A stretch of 64,000 nt of DNA, taken from assembly GCF_027853965.1 (NCBI RefSeq), contig NZ_JAQGLB010000022.1:1-64000 (forward strand), in the 5' to 3' direction. Origin of the DNA: Saccharopolyspora indica (lineage in GTDB: Bacteria; Actinomycetota; Actinomycetes; Mycobacteriales; Pseudonocardiaceae). Below the pieces are notes generated by a model that was not told the DNA's origin, did not search any database, and worked only from the letters and a program-made list of their open reading frames with translations. Made by a program: the position numbers and the translations under genes. The stretch's first letter is position 1; each line of letters starts with the position of its first letter. Below are positions 1 to 8,154 of this stretch, one piece after another.

Positions 1-32
1 CATCGGATCCGCCGCCGACATCGACGACAGGG

Positions 33-692
33 GTGGACGTGCAAGCGCGACAACGAGAACTGGCGCGGTTGTACCGGGCAGCGCTGGACCGCCCCCGCTG
101 GCAGCAGGTGCTGGCCTTCGCGGTGTCGCTGTGGGCGCTGGGCTGGATCCTCGGGCAGTTCCTGCTGCCGCGGAACAGGCCGAGCGCGCTGGACGTCCTC
201 GGCCACTTCGCGACGCGGCTCGGCCTGACCACCGGCGAGTGGTCCGAACGCGTCTCGGAGGTGTGGCAGAGCGGTGGCGGCGGGCTGGCGGTGCTCGGCG
301 GCCTGCTGTGGGCGGCGACCACCGAGCGCGGTCAGCTCCCCGCGCTGCTCGGCTGGATCGCGGTGATGATCGGCGCGGAGCGCCTCGGCTACCAACCCGC
401 GATGCTGCTGGCCGTGACGACGATGGTGAGCTTCGTGGTCGTGCTGTGGCTGGCGGCGCTGACCAGCAGCCGGTTCGTCGACCGGCGAGCGGTCCTGCTG
501 CCGCGCGACGTGCTGCGCGCCGGGGTGACGGCGGCCGCGCTGTCCGCGGTGGTGCCGCTGTTCGCCCCGGGATTCTTCCTGAACCGCCTGGGCAGGCCGT
601 ACATCACCAAACCGCCGCGCCGCGTCTTCCCCGCCGCGAACATCCCCGAGCAGGCAACCCCGGAACCGACCCGGGAACCAGAGCACCCCTGA
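33..692 (+). CDS. Uncharacterised multi-pass membrane protein
   Basis: I do not recognise this 219-residue protein. It has at least four hydrophobic stretches (about residues 25-45, 85-115, 120-145 and 160-185), separated by short charged loops, and ends in a Pro/Glu-rich tail that should be soluble. The GTG start lies only 32 bases from the window edge, so an upstream start cannot be excluded. G/C-rich third positions run through the whole frame, which supports it as coding. It converges on the gene at 758-1996, and a perfect palindrome sits between the two stops. No function is proposed. Confidence 0.6.
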   Translation: MDVQARQRELARLYRAALDRPRWQQVLAFAVSLWALGWILGQFLLPRNRPSALDVLGHFATRLGLTTGEWSERVSEVWQSGGGGLAVLGGLLWAATTERGQLPALLGWIAVMIGAERLGYQPAMLLAVTTMVSFVVVLWLAALTSSRFVDRRAVLLPRDVLRAGVTAAALSAVVPLFAPGFFLNRLGRPYITKPPRRVFPAANIPEQATPEPTREPEHP

Positions 693-709
693 TCCGCCGC
701 ACCCGGGGT

Positions 710-737
710 GGCGTCAATTTCGTACGAAATTGACGCC
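710..737. terminator. 28-bp perfect palindrome between convergent genes
   Basis: Each half reads GGCGTCAATTTCGT, and the centre GTAC is self-complementary. It lies 17 bases after one stop codon and 20 bases before the other (opposite-strand) stop, so it probably acts as a bidirectional terminator. Related palindromes with a TTTCG-CGAAA core recur at 12947, 45144, 61503 and 61542. Confidence 0.6.
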
Positions 738-757
738 CCGCAAGGTGACGGTGCTGG

Positions 758-1996
758 TCAGGAGCGGGGGGCCAGGCGCAGGCCGCGTTCGGCCAGCGCG
801 CGCAGCCCCACGTCGTCCGGGGTGGACGCGCGGTGCCGCCAGACGGTCTGGACGATCCGGACCTCGTTCCCGCTCTGCTGCACGACCTGGGCCGCGTCGT
901 CGAAGCCGTCCGGTCCGCCCGGCCAGCCCCGGCCCTCGGCCACCAGGTCGGTGATCCCGCCGGTGCCCGCCGCGTCCGCCAGCTCCCGGAGTTCCCGGGC
1001 GGCCGGCTCGTCCGGCAGCTCGACGATCGCGATCGACACCGCGGCGGGCCTGCCGGACACCTGGGCCTCGAACACCGCGCGCGTCAAGTTCCGGCAGGGC
1101 CGCCGCTCGAACCAGCGCTGGACGTCGCCGAAGGAGTGCGGATCGCAGGTCTGCGCGCGGTCGGTCACCCGCTGCGCGAACTCCACGCCGTCGACCCGCT
1201 GGATCGGCGGCGCGGCAGGCGGGTCGGCGGCCGGGCTGTCCGCGGACAGCCAGGTGATCAGCGCGCCGCACAGCAGCACCAGCACCGCGGCGGCCGCGAT
1301 CAGCCCGGTGCGGCGGGAGAACCGGCGGGCGGCCGAAGGCTCGGTGAACTTCGGGATCAGCATGGTGTCGGCCGTGGCCAGGTCGGTGACGGCCGATTCC
1401 GGGAAGCCCTCCTCGACCAGGTCCGCGGTGCTGAGCCGGCAGTCCTCGTCGAGCACCCGCAGCAGCTGCTGCGCGGGTTCGGCCGGGCAGGACCGCTCGT
1501 AGGTGGCCAGCTCGCGGGCGGCGGCGAGTATCGCGGTGGTGTTCGGCGAGACGACCCGGACCCCGCGGTGCAGGTCGGTCGTGGGCTGGGTGACCTGCCC
1601 GGCGTAGGGCCCGACGACCACGACGGCGGCGACCGGCAGCGGCTCCAGCCCGCGGGACTGCAGGCTGCGCGCCAGCGCCGCAGCGGACTCCAGGCCCTCC
1701 AGCCCCGGGTTGACCGCGCCCTCGGAGCGCACCATCGGCCAGCCGTCCACCGTCCACGGCGTCCGCAGCGGGGCTTCCACCTTCAGCGCCGGTTCCGGCA
1801 GGTCCACGCCGAGCACCACGACGACACCGCGCGGCAGCACGATCACCGCGTCCAGCGGGCGGGGAGCGCCCGGCGGGCGGCAGCCGAACACGGCGACACC
1901 GCCCAGCACCGACGGCCCGGGTCCCCACGCGGAGATGGCCGCCCGGATGTCGGCGCCGACCTCGGCCGGATCCGCACCGAGCCGCACCAGTCGCAT
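758..1996 (-). CDS. Single-pass membrane protein of unknown function
   Basis: The product is 412 residues. A soluble N-terminal half contains hydrophobic beta-like strands (VIVLPRGVVVVLGV, AAVVVVGPYAG) that may be cytoplasmic. One membrane segment follows at about residues 231-251, preceded by an Arg-rich stretch. A roughly 150-residue C-terminal domain would be extracytoplasmic and carries two cysteines (CDPHSFGDV, RRPCRN) that could pair. An in-frame TTG 21 bases upstream was passed over because the ATG has a GGGAGG site at normal spacing. I cannot assign a family; a sensor or secretion-accessory role would be a guess. Confidence 0.65.
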   Translation of the reverse strand: MRLVRLGADPAEVGADIRAAISAWGPGPSVLGGVAVFGCRPPGAPRPLDAVIVLPRGVVVVLGVDLPEPALKVEAPLRTPWTVDGWPMVRSEGAVNPGLEGLESAAALARSLQSRGLEPLPVAAVVVVGPYAGQVTQPTTDLHRGVRVVSPNTTAILAAARELATYERSCPAEPAQQLLRVLDEDCRLSTADLVEEGFPESAVTDLATADTMLIPKFTEPSAARRFSRRTGLIAAAAVLVLLCGALITWLSADSPAADPPAAPPIQRVDGVEFAQRVTDRAQTCDPHSFGDVQRWFERRPCRNLTRAVFEAQVSGRPAAVSIAIVELPDEPAARELRELADAAGTGGITDLVAEGRGWPGGPDGFDDAAQVVQQSGNEVRIVQTVWRHRASTPDDVGLRALAERGLRLAPRS

Positions 1997-2375
1997 GAGG
2001 ACCTCCCGTTCCCGCAACCCGGTGAGCGCGCACCTGTTCGAGCCCTGACGTTAGTCGGGTCGTCCGGGGGTTGTGGCGGAGATCCAATATTCGTCCGATC
2101 GAGTGGTATCCGCCACTCGCTCGACGCGGTTGCGGTGCTGCTGTCGAGTGATGCCGGAACTCGCGACAACCCTCGGGATCTGCGATTTCGCCTGATCGGA
2201 GCAGTGGCCGCCGGTCGGCGGTCCGCAACCCGGGGCGTCGCGGGCCGGTGGCGAGAAGCGGAGTTCTGGTGGCGGAGCGCGCGACGGGCGATGCAGAATG
2301 GCGCCGCATCTGGTGATCGTCGTGCTCGCGAGGTCGTAGGGGAAGACGTCCCTCGTCGAACAGCGGAGGTCAGCA
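1997..2375. other. Intergenic region without a supported gene
   Basis: This 379-base divergent gap holds a short hairpin at 2100-2119 (arms CGAGTGG and CCACTCG) and, at its right end, the GGAGG ribosome-binding site for the DUF3145 gene. Its composition is more A/T-rich near 2050-2170, as expected for promoters of both flanking genes, but I could not fix -35/-10 elements. Reading frames crossing it lack convincing codon bias. Confidence 0.5.
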
Positions 2376-2891
2376 GTGAGCACCCGTGGCAGCGACCGTG
2401 GCCACACCGCTGGTGTGGTCTACGTCCACTCGTCGCCGTCTGCGGTCTGCCCGCACGTCGAGTGGGCGATTTCTGGCGCACTCGGCATCCGGACGGAACT
2501 CCGCTGGACGGCCCAACCGGCAGCCCCAGGGCAACTCCGCGCGGAGTGCAACTGGACAGGCGAGCCGGGTACCGGCGCACGCTTGGTCACCGCGCTCCGC
2601 GCGTGGCCGATGCTGCGCTTCGAAGTCACCGAGGACCCCAGTCCCGGGGAGGACGGGCAGCGTTTCTGCCACGCTCCCGGCCTGGGCCTGTGGCGTGCCT
2701 GCACCAGCGCCAACGGCGACATCGTCGTCAGCGAGGACCAGCTGCGCACCCTCGCGGCCAACGCCAGGGGACCGGAGGCGTTCGCGCACCGGGTGGACCA
2801 GCTGCTGGGCGCGGCGTGGGACGACGCCCTCGAACCGTTCCGCCGCGCCGGGGACGGCGCTCCGGTCACCTGGCTGCACCGCGTCGGCTGA
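2376..2891 (+). CDS. DUF3145 family protein
   Basis: The 171-residue product matches the actinobacterial DUF3145 family. Recognisable segments are GVVYVHSSPSAVCPHVEWA near the N-terminus, ELRWTAQPAAPGQLRAE, WTGEPGTGARLVTALRAWP and RFEVTEDPSPGEDGQR. The family is soluble, close to this length throughout, and has no established function. Its wide conservation in actinomycetes suggests a housekeeping role. GTG was chosen as start because a GGAGG site lies six bases upstream. The N-terminus has about 12 extra residues (GSDRGHTA region) before the conserved VVYVHSSP block. Confidence 0.88.
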   Translation: MSTRGSDRGHTAGVVYVHSSPSAVCPHVEWAISGALGIRTELRWTAQPAAPGQLRAECNWTGEPGTGARLVTALRAWPMLRFEVTEDPSPGEDGQRFCHAPGLGLWRACTSANGDIVVSEDQLRTLAANARGPEAFAHRVDQLLGAAWDDALEPFRRAGDGAPVTWLHRVG

Positions 2892-2949
2892 GCCGCGGGC
2901 TGGCGGGAACCGGCCGTGGTGCTGATCGGGATGTGCGAAGCTTGGTGCC

Positions 2950-3531
2950 GTGCGTTCCTGGGTGAAGTGGGGTCTGCCGGTATCGGTCGTCGTGCTGCTG
3001 GCCGGTGCCGGAGGCGGCGCGGTGCTCGCCGACGGCCTCTACCGCGGGCCGACGCGGTCCGTCTCGACGACGAAGTTCGAGTCGACGGACGAAGTCGTGG
3101 CGATGAACAGCCCCGGCGGCGTGGCCTACACGCAGGGCGCTGCCCAGCACCCCGACCAGCAGTCGGTCATGCTGCTGCTGGACAACCACTTCCGGTCGAT
3201 CAACGACCGCGACTACGACCTGTGGAAGTCCACAGTGGTCGAGAGCAAGTGGGACGAGCTGCCCGAGGCCAAGTGGCGGGACGCCTACGGGTCCACCACC
3301 GACCTCGACATGAAGGTGCACCGGATCGACCCCGGCCCGGACGGCTCGCTGCTGGCGATGCTGACCTTCAGGAGCCACCAGGACGTCGAGGCCGCGCCCC
3401 CGGACATGCCGTACCGGTGCCTGGAGTGGAACCTGGTGTACCCGATGGTCGTCATCGACTCGGGCCGGTCACTGCGCCTGGACACCAGCAAGCTGCCGAA
3501 CAGCGCCCTGCGGGCCGCCTGCCAGGAGTGA
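2950..3531 (+). CDS. Membrane-anchored protein, possible NTF2-like domain
   Basis: The protein has 193 residues with one N-terminal membrane segment (residues 7-28, Gly/Ala/Val rich), probably an uncleaved anchor, and an extracytoplasmic domain. The stretch LLLDNHFRSINDRDYDLWKS resembles the first helix of NTF2-like domains in secreted actinobacterial proteins, where 'IN-x-RDY' is common; this is a pattern-level similarity only. Two cysteines (PYRCLEW, RAACQE) may form a disulphide. It converges on the AraC gene and their 3' ends overlap by about 60 bases. Function unknown. Confidence 0.7.
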   Translation: MRSWVKWGLPVSVVVLLAGAGGGAVLADGLYRGPTRSVSTTKFESTDEVVAMNSPGGVAYTQGAAQHPDQQSVMLLLDNHFRSINDRDYDLWKSTVVESKWDELPEAKWRDAYGSTTDLDMKVHRIDPGPDGSLLAMLTFRSHQDVEAAPPDMPYRCLEWNLVYPMVVIDSGRSLRLDTSKLPNSALRAACQE

Positions 3532-4470
3532 CTCCGGCTGGTCCTGCCGCCGGTACTCCTGCGGGCTGGAGCCGAAGCGCCGCTTGAAGGCGTTGCTGAG
3601 CGCGAACGCGCTGCCGTAGCCGACCTGGCGGGCGACCGAGCCGATCGTCGCGTCGGATTCCCGCAGCAGGTCGGCGGCCAGCGCCAGCCGCCAGGACGTC
3701 AGGTACGTCATCGGCGGTTCGCCGACCACGTCGGTGAACCGCCGCGCGAAGCCGGCGCGGGACAGCCCGCACCGCGCGGCCAGCCCGGCGACGGTCCACT
3801 GCTCGGCAGGGGTGTCGTGGATCAGCTGGAGCGCCTGGCCCACGACTTCGTCGCACTGCGCGCTGTACCAGGCCGGAGTGCGGTCGGGCGAGCCGGCGAA
3901 CCAGGCCCGCAGCGCGGCGATGAGCAGCAGGTCGAGCAGCCGGTCCAGCACGGTCTCCTGGCCCGGTGCCTTCTTGCCGATCTCGGCGGCGAGCAGGTCG
4001 ATCAGCGGCGCGTCGAGCGATTCGTGCCGGACCACCGCGAGCTCCGGCAGTTCGGTGAGCACTCGGTCGCTGACCTCGCCGACCACCTGGTACGTGCCGG
4101 TGAGCAGCGTCGTCGTCCCCGCGTGGCCGGTGCCCCAGGTGCGGACGCCGAGGTCGGAGAGCCCGTCGAGCGGCGTGCCGCTCGGGCTGGTGCAGCGCTG
4201 GCCCGGGTGGATCACGACCTGCCACGGGGTGCCCGGGTCGTCGGCGACGGTGTAGTGGCCCGGGCCGCGCACCACCGCGACGTCGCCGGGCGCCAGCAGC
4301 GCCGGTGCGCCGCCGTCCGGCAGCACCCAGGCCGATCCGCGCACCACGGCGATCAGGGTGAGCGGGGCGCGGTCCTGGATGCGCAGCGACCAGGGCGGTT
4401 CCAGGATCGAGCGGAGCAGGAATGCGCCGCGCGCCCGCGGTCCGTCCAGCAACCCGGCCAGAGTGTCCAC
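3469..4470 (-). CDS. AraC-family transcriptional regulator with cupin domain
   Basis: In this 333-residue regulator the N-terminal half looks like a Cupin_6-type effector domain (LTLIAVVRGSAWVLPDGG, LLAPGDVAVVRGPGHYTV). The C-terminal ~100 residues carry the double helix-turn-helix of the AraC/XylS family: WTVAGLAARCGLSRAGFARR, PMTYLTSWRLALAADLL and GYGSAFALSNAFKRRFG with the SPQEYRR tail. It is divergent from the NmrA-like gene at 4622. In actinomycetes this pairing (cupin-AraC facing an NAD(P)H-binding oxidoreductase) is frequent, and the regulator normally controls its neighbour. Direct repeats between the genes fit binding sites. Confidence 0.88.
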   Translation of the reverse strand: MDTLAGLLDGPRARGAFLLRSILEPPWSLRIQDRAPLTLIAVVRGSAWVLPDGGAPALLAPGDVAVVRGPGHYTVADDPGTPWQVVIHPGQRCTSPSGTPLDGLSDLGVRTWGTGHAGTTTLLTGTYQVVGEVSDRVLTELPELAVVRHESLDAPLIDLLAAEIGKKAPGQETVLDRLLDLLLIAALRAWFAGSPDRTPAWYSAQCDEVVGQALQLIHDTPAEQWTVAGLAARCGLSRAGFARRFTDVVGEPPMTYLTSWRLALAADLLRESDATIGSVARQVGYGSAFALSNAFKRRFGSSPQEYRRQDQPESLLAGGPQGAVRQLAGVQAQ

Positions 4471-4544
4471 GGCACGAGCCTATGCCGTGCCGGGCGGGTC
4501 GATCTGGGACTTCCGCGGAAATCGCGGGTGATCGAGACCAGGTG

Positions 4545-4590
4545 TCGATTCTGGACGATCGATTATGGGATGTGGCTTCTCGACTATGGG
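4545..4590 (+). promoter_or_regulatory. Candidate AraC operator direct repeats
   Basis: Three near-copies of an 11-base site lie in the divergent intergenic region: TCGATTCTGGA at 4545, TCGATTATGGG at 4559 and TCGACTATGGG at 4580. The last two are 21 bases apart, two helical turns, which is the usual geometry for AraC half-sites. The right-hand copy ends about 31 bases before the NmrA-like start codon, where an activator could touch polymerase. Confidence 0.5.
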
Positions 4591-4621
4591 GAGTCCAGCC
4601 GAACTCGGCTTGACTAGTGGC

Positions 4622-5455
4622 ATGTCAGCCAACGAACAGAAGCCAGTGCTCGTCCTCGGCGCTACCGGCCGGACCGGTCGCCGCGTCTTCGAACGCCTCT
4701 CGATCGCGGGGCGGCCGGTCCGGGCCGGATCCCGCTCGGCGACCCCGCCGTTCGACTGGACCGAGCCCGCCACCTGGCCGGCGGTGCTGGCGGGCATCGA
4801 CGCGGTGTACCTGTCCTACCAGCCGGACCTGGCCGTTCCGGGCGCCGCCGAGGTGGTCCGGGAGTTCACCGAGCTCGCGGTGCGCAGCGGAGTCCGGCGG
4901 GTGGTGCTGCTGTCCGGCCGCGGCGAGCCGGGAGCGCAGCGGGCCGAGGCGGCGGTCCGGGAGTCCGGTGCCGAGTGGACCGTCGTGCGAGCGGCCTGGT
5001 TCCAGCAGAACTTCAGCGAGGACTTCCTGGTGGAAGCGGTGCGCGCGGGAGAGGTCGCGCTGCCGGTCGGCGCGGTGGGCGAGCCGTTCGTCGATGCCGA
5101 CGACATCGCCGACGTCGCGGTGGCCGCGCTGACCGAGGAGGGGCACGCGGGGCAGGTGTACGAGGTGACCGGACCGCGGCTGCTCACCTTCGCCGAGGCC
5201 ATCGGCGAGATCGCCGCCGCCACCGGCCGGGACATCGCGTTCGCGTCGATCGGTGCGGAGCGGTACCGGGCGGCGATGGCCGAGCACGGCGTGCCACCGG
5301 AGGTGGTGTCGATGGTGGAGCACCTGTTCACCGAGGTCCTCGACGGCCGCAACGCGCACCTGACCGACGGTGTCCGCCGCGCGCTCGGCCGGGAGCCCCG
5401 CGACTTCGCCGACTACGCCCGCCGCACCGCCCCGACCGGCGTCTGGAACGCCTGA
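4622..5455 (+). CDS. NmrA-like NAD(P)H-binding oxidoreductase
   Basis: This 277-residue protein is an atypical short-chain dehydrogenase of the NmrA/quinone-reductase-like group. The Rossmann motif is LVLGATGRTGRRV (residues ~9-21), followed by an arginine for NADPH phosphate (GSRS). Later blocks VVLLSGRG, WTVVRAAWFQQNFSE and PFVDADDIADVAVAAL are typical of NmrA-like enzymes, as is the C-terminal LTFAEAIGEIAAATGR segment. The catalytic Tyr-x3-Lys of classical SDRs is absent, as usual in this group. ATG at 4622 was chosen because the conserved region begins 8 residues in. Probably controlled by the divergent AraC protein. Substrate unknown. Confidence 0.85.
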   Translation: MSANEQKPVLVLGATGRTGRRVFERLSIAGRPVRAGSRSATPPFDWTEPATWPAVLAGIDAVYLSYQPDLAVPGAAEVVREFTELAVRSGVRRVVLLSGRGEPGAQRAEAAVRESGAEWTVVRAAWFQQNFSEDFLVEAVRAGEVALPVGAVGEPFVDADDIADVAVAALTEEGHAGQVYEVTGPRLLTFAEAIGEIAAATGRDIAFASIGAERYRAAMAEHGVPPEVVSMVEHLFTEVLDGRNAHLTDGVRRALGREPRDFADYARRTAPTGVWNA

Positions 5456-5512
5456 ACGAGGTTCGCCGGCCTGCGGTTTCAAAGGAAACTGCGATCTTGA
5501 GCTTCGGAGATT

Positions 5513-5528
5513 CACAGCTTCGGCTGTG
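5513..5528 (+). terminator. Small UUCG-capped hairpin
   Basis: CACAGC-TTCG-GCTGTG forms a six-pair stem with a stable UUCG tetraloop 58 bases after the NmrA-like stop codon. No T-tract follows. It may protect or help end that transcript. Confidence 0.4.
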
Positions 5529-5585
5529 ATCGTGGGGAACACGGCGGGCGGGCGGCTGGGGGTGCCCGAGGCGCCGGTGAAAAGT

Positions 5586-5620
5586 GGAAAGCGGGCTGAG
5601 TCGTGCTCAGCCCGCTTTCC
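5586..5620. terminator. Bidirectional terminator between NmrA-like gene and fab operon
   Basis: A perfect 15-bp stem (GGAAAGCGGGCTGAG, five-base loop, complement) ends 11 bases before the fabF stop codon. Because the flanking genes converge, it should end transcripts from both directions. Confidence 0.75.
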
Positions 5621-5631
5621 GGTGCCTGCGG

Positions 5632-6876
5632 TCAGGCCTTGGCGAAGGCGAGGGCCACGTTGTGCCCGCCGAAGCCGAAGGCGTTGTTGATCGCGGCGGT
5701 CTGCTCCACGTGCCGCGGCTTGTCGGCCACCACGTCGAGCTCGACCTTCGGGTCCAGCTTCTCCAGGTTCCGGGTCGCCGGGATGACGCCGTGCTTCAGG
5801 GAGAGGACCGTCACGATGCTCTCCACCGCACCGGCCCCGCCGACCAGGTGGCCGAGCGAGCCCTTCGGCGCGGTCACCACGGCGCCGTCACCGATGGCCT
5901 GGCGAACCGAGTTGGCCTCGCCGACGTCACCGACCACGGTCGAGGTCGCGTGCGCGTTGACGTGCCCGATGTCCGACGGCTCCAGGCCGCCGCTGAGCAG
6001 CGCCTTGCGCATCGCCCCGATCTGGCCGCGACCGTCCGGGTGGCTGCCGGTGATGTGGTAGGCGTCGGACGTGATGCCCGTGCCGGCCAACCGGGCGTAG
6101 ATCCGCGCGCCGCGCGCCTTGGCGTGCTCCGCGCTCTCCAGCACGATCACCCCGGCGCCCTCGCCCATCACGAACCCGTCGCGGTCGACGTCGAACGGGC
6201 GCGATGCCCGCTCCGGGTCGTCGTTGCGGGTGCTCAAGGTCCGGGCCTGGGCGAAACCGGCGATGGTGATCGGGTGGATGCAGGCCTCCGCACCACCGGC
6301 CACCACGACGTCCGCGTGTCCCTGCTGGATCATCTCGAAGCCCTTGGCCAGGCCTTCGGCGCCCGACGCGCAGGCCGACGCGGGGGAGTGCACCCCGGCG
6401 CGGGCCCGCAGGTCCAGGCTGACCATCGCGGCCGGGCCGTTGGGCATCAGCATCGGCACGGTCAGCGGCGAGACCTTCCGCAGCCCCTGGGACTCCAGCA
6501 GGTCGTCCTGCTGCAGCAGGGTCAGCGGACCGCCGATGCCGGTGCCCAGCGCCACGCCGAGGCGGTCCGGGTCGACCGGCTCGGAGTCGTCGGACGGCAG
6601 CTCGTAACCGGCGTCCGCCCACGCTTCGCGGGCGGCGATGACGGCGATCGCCTCGCAGCGGTCCATCCGGCGCAGCTGCACGCGCGGCAGGACGTCGGCC
6701 GGTTCCACCGCCAGCGGCGCGCCGATCTTGGCGGGCAGCTCGAAGCGGTCGAGCCAGTCCGCCTCCAGGCGCTTGATGCCGGTGGCGCCGTTCAGCAGTC
6801 CGTCCCAGGTGGACGCGACGTCGCCGCCCAGCGGCGTCGTCGCGCCCAGCCCGGTGATGACGACTTCGGTCGTCAT
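5632..6876 (-). CDS. fabF: 3-oxoacyl-ACP synthase II (KasA/FabF type)
   Basis: The 414-residue condensing enzyme extends acyl-ACP with malonyl-ACP in type II fatty-acid synthesis. The catalytic triad is visible: Cys169 in SPASACASG, His309 in VNAHATST and His343 in KGSLGHLVGG. Other family marks are ITGLGATTPLG at the N-terminus, RPFDVDRDGFVMGEGAG, and NNAFGFGGHN at the C-terminus. Length fits FabF/KasA. It is the last gene of the fabD-fabH-acpP-fabF operon, and its ATG overlaps the acpP stop (ATGA), implying translational coupling. In mycolate-free actinomycetes it serves ordinary long-chain and branched fatty-acid elongation. Confidence 0.95.
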   Translation of the reverse strand: MTTEVVITGLGATTPLGGDVASTWDGLLNGATGIKRLEADWLDRFELPAKIGAPLAVEPADVLPRVQLRRMDRCEAIAVIAAREAWADAGYELPSDDSEPVDPDRLGVALGTGIGGPLTLLQQDDLLESQGLRKVSPLTVPMLMPNGPAAMVSLDLRARAGVHSPASACASGAEGLAKGFEMIQQGHADVVVAGGAEACIHPITIAGFAQARTLSTRNDDPERASRPFDVDRDGFVMGEGAGVIVLESAEHAKARGARIYARLAGTGITSDAYHITGSHPDGRGQIGAMRKALLSGGLEPSDIGHVNAHATSTVVGDVGEANSVRQAIGDGAVVTAPKGSLGHLVGGAGAVESIVTVLSLKHGVIPATRNLEKLDPKVELDVVADKPRHVEQTAAINNAFGFGGHNVALAFAKA

Positions 6877-7112
6877 GCGTTCTTGGTGATGTAGTCCACC
6901 GCATCACCGACGGTCTTGAGGTTGGCCAGCTCGTCGTCCGGGATCTTCACGCCGAACTTGTCCTCGGCCTGCACGGCGATCTCGACCATGGACAGGGAGT
7001 CGATGTCGAGGTCGTCGACGAAGGACTTGTCGACGGTCACGTCGGCGGCGTCGACACCGGCGACCTCTTCGACGATCCCGGCCAGACCCTTGGTGATTTC
7101 CTCGTTGGACAC
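6873..7112 (-). CDS. acpP: Acyl carrier protein
   Basis: This 79-residue acidic four-helix protein carries growing acyl chains on a 4'-phosphopantetheine arm. The attachment serine is Ser39 in DDLDIDSLSMVE, the classical DSL motif. The tail KIPDDELANLKTVGDAVDYI is typical of ACP helices III-IV. The GTG start was chosen over an upstream in-frame GTG because an AGGAAGG site sits at proper spacing before it and the conserved domain begins at once. It lies between fabH and fabF in the operon and overlaps fabF by four bases. A phosphopantetheinyl transferase is not in this window. Confidence 0.95.
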   Translation of the reverse strand: MSNEEITKGLAGIVEEVAGVDAADVTVDKSFVDDLDIDSLSMVEIAVQAEDKFGVKIPDDELANLKTVGDAVDYITKNA

Positions 7113-7173
7113 GGTGTTCCTTCCTGGTTCTTGCTTGCTCACCGCGGGCGTGCGGCCCGCGGCAGTTCTGGGG

Positions 7174-8154
7174 TCAGGGGCAGACGGCGACCTGGGCGGA
7201 GTACGACAGCCCGGCCCCGAAGCCCACGAGCAGCATCACGTCACCGCTGGAGATCTCCCCGGCCGCCCGCATGTGGTCGATGGCCAGCGGGATGGACGCC
7301 GACGACGTGTTGCCGGAGTAGACGATGTCACGGGCGACCACGAGGTCGTCGCGCGCACCCTGGTTCTGCAGCTTGCGGGCGATCGCCTCCACGATCCGCA
7401 GGTTCGCCTGGTGCGGCACCAGGACGTCCACGTCGGACAGCTTCAGCCCGGCGGCCTCGACCGCGCGGGCCGCGACCGGGGCGATCTGGGTGGTCGCCCA
7501 CCGGAAGACCGACTGGCCCTCCTGGTAGATGTACTTGCCGTCGCGCAGGTAGATGGTGTCGACCAGGTCGCCCGCGCTGCCCAGCACGGCGGGCCCGAGC
7601 TGGGGCTCCTCGGCCGGGCCGACGACCGCAGCACCCGCGCCGTCGGCGAAGATGATGCAGTTCCCGCGGTCCTCCCAGTCCAGCCACTCCTGGAACCGCT
7701 CGGAGCCGATGACCAGCACGTTCCGGGCCGAACCGGCGCGCACCGCGTCCGAGGCGACCGACAGCGCGTAGACGAACCCGGCGCAGGCCGCGTTGACGTC
7801 GAAGGCGCCCTGGGCCTTGATGCCGATCTGGTCGGAGACCTGGGCCGCGGCGTTCGGGATGCCGCCCGGCATGGTGCAGGTGGCCACGATCACCTGGTCG
7901 ATGTCGGCGGGCGTCAGACCGGCGTCGGCCACCGCCTTGGAACCGGCCTCGACGGCCATGTTCACCACGGTCTGGTGCTCGTCGCCGAGCCTGCGGTGGA
8001 TGATCCCGACGCGCTGGCGGATCCACTCGTCGTTGGTGTCGACGATCTTGGCCAGGTCGTCGTTGGTGACGATCCGGTTGCCCTGGGTGCTGCCGAAGCC
8101 GAGCAGCCGGGTGCCCGCCGGGGTGGCGTTCTGGGCGATGCGGGGCTTGGTCAC
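7174..8154 (-). CDS. fabH: 3-oxoacyl-ACP synthase III
   Basis: A 326-residue enzyme that primes fatty-acid synthesis by condensing a starter acyl-CoA with malonyl-ACP. The triad is Cys124 (VNAACAGFVYAL), His248 (VPHQANLRI) and Asn282 (YSGNTSSAS). The N-terminal TNDEWIRQRVGIIHRR and the C-terminal GFGAGLSYSAQVAV are family signatures. In actinomycetes FabH usually prefers branched starters (isobutyryl-, anteiso-valeryl-CoA), giving iso/anteiso lipids; that preference is inferred. Its ATG overlaps the fabD stop by four bases and it is followed by acpP after a 61-base gap. Confidence 0.95.
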   Translation of the reverse strand: MTKPRIAQNATPAGTRLLGFGSTQGNRIVTNDDLAKIVDTNDEWIRQRVGIIHRRLGDEHQTVVNMAVEAGSKAVADAGLTPADIDQVIVATCTMPGGIPNAAAQVSDQIGIKAQGAFDVNAACAGFVYALSVASDAVRAGSARNVLVIGSERFQEWLDWEDRGNCIIFADGAGAAVVGPAEEPQLGPAVLGSAGDLVDTIYLRDGKYIYQEGQSVFRWATTQIAPVAARAVEAAGLKLSDVDVLVPHQANLRIVEAIARKLQNQGARDDLVVARDIVYSGNTSSASIPLAIDHMRAAGEISSGDVMLLVGFGAGLSYSAQVAVCP

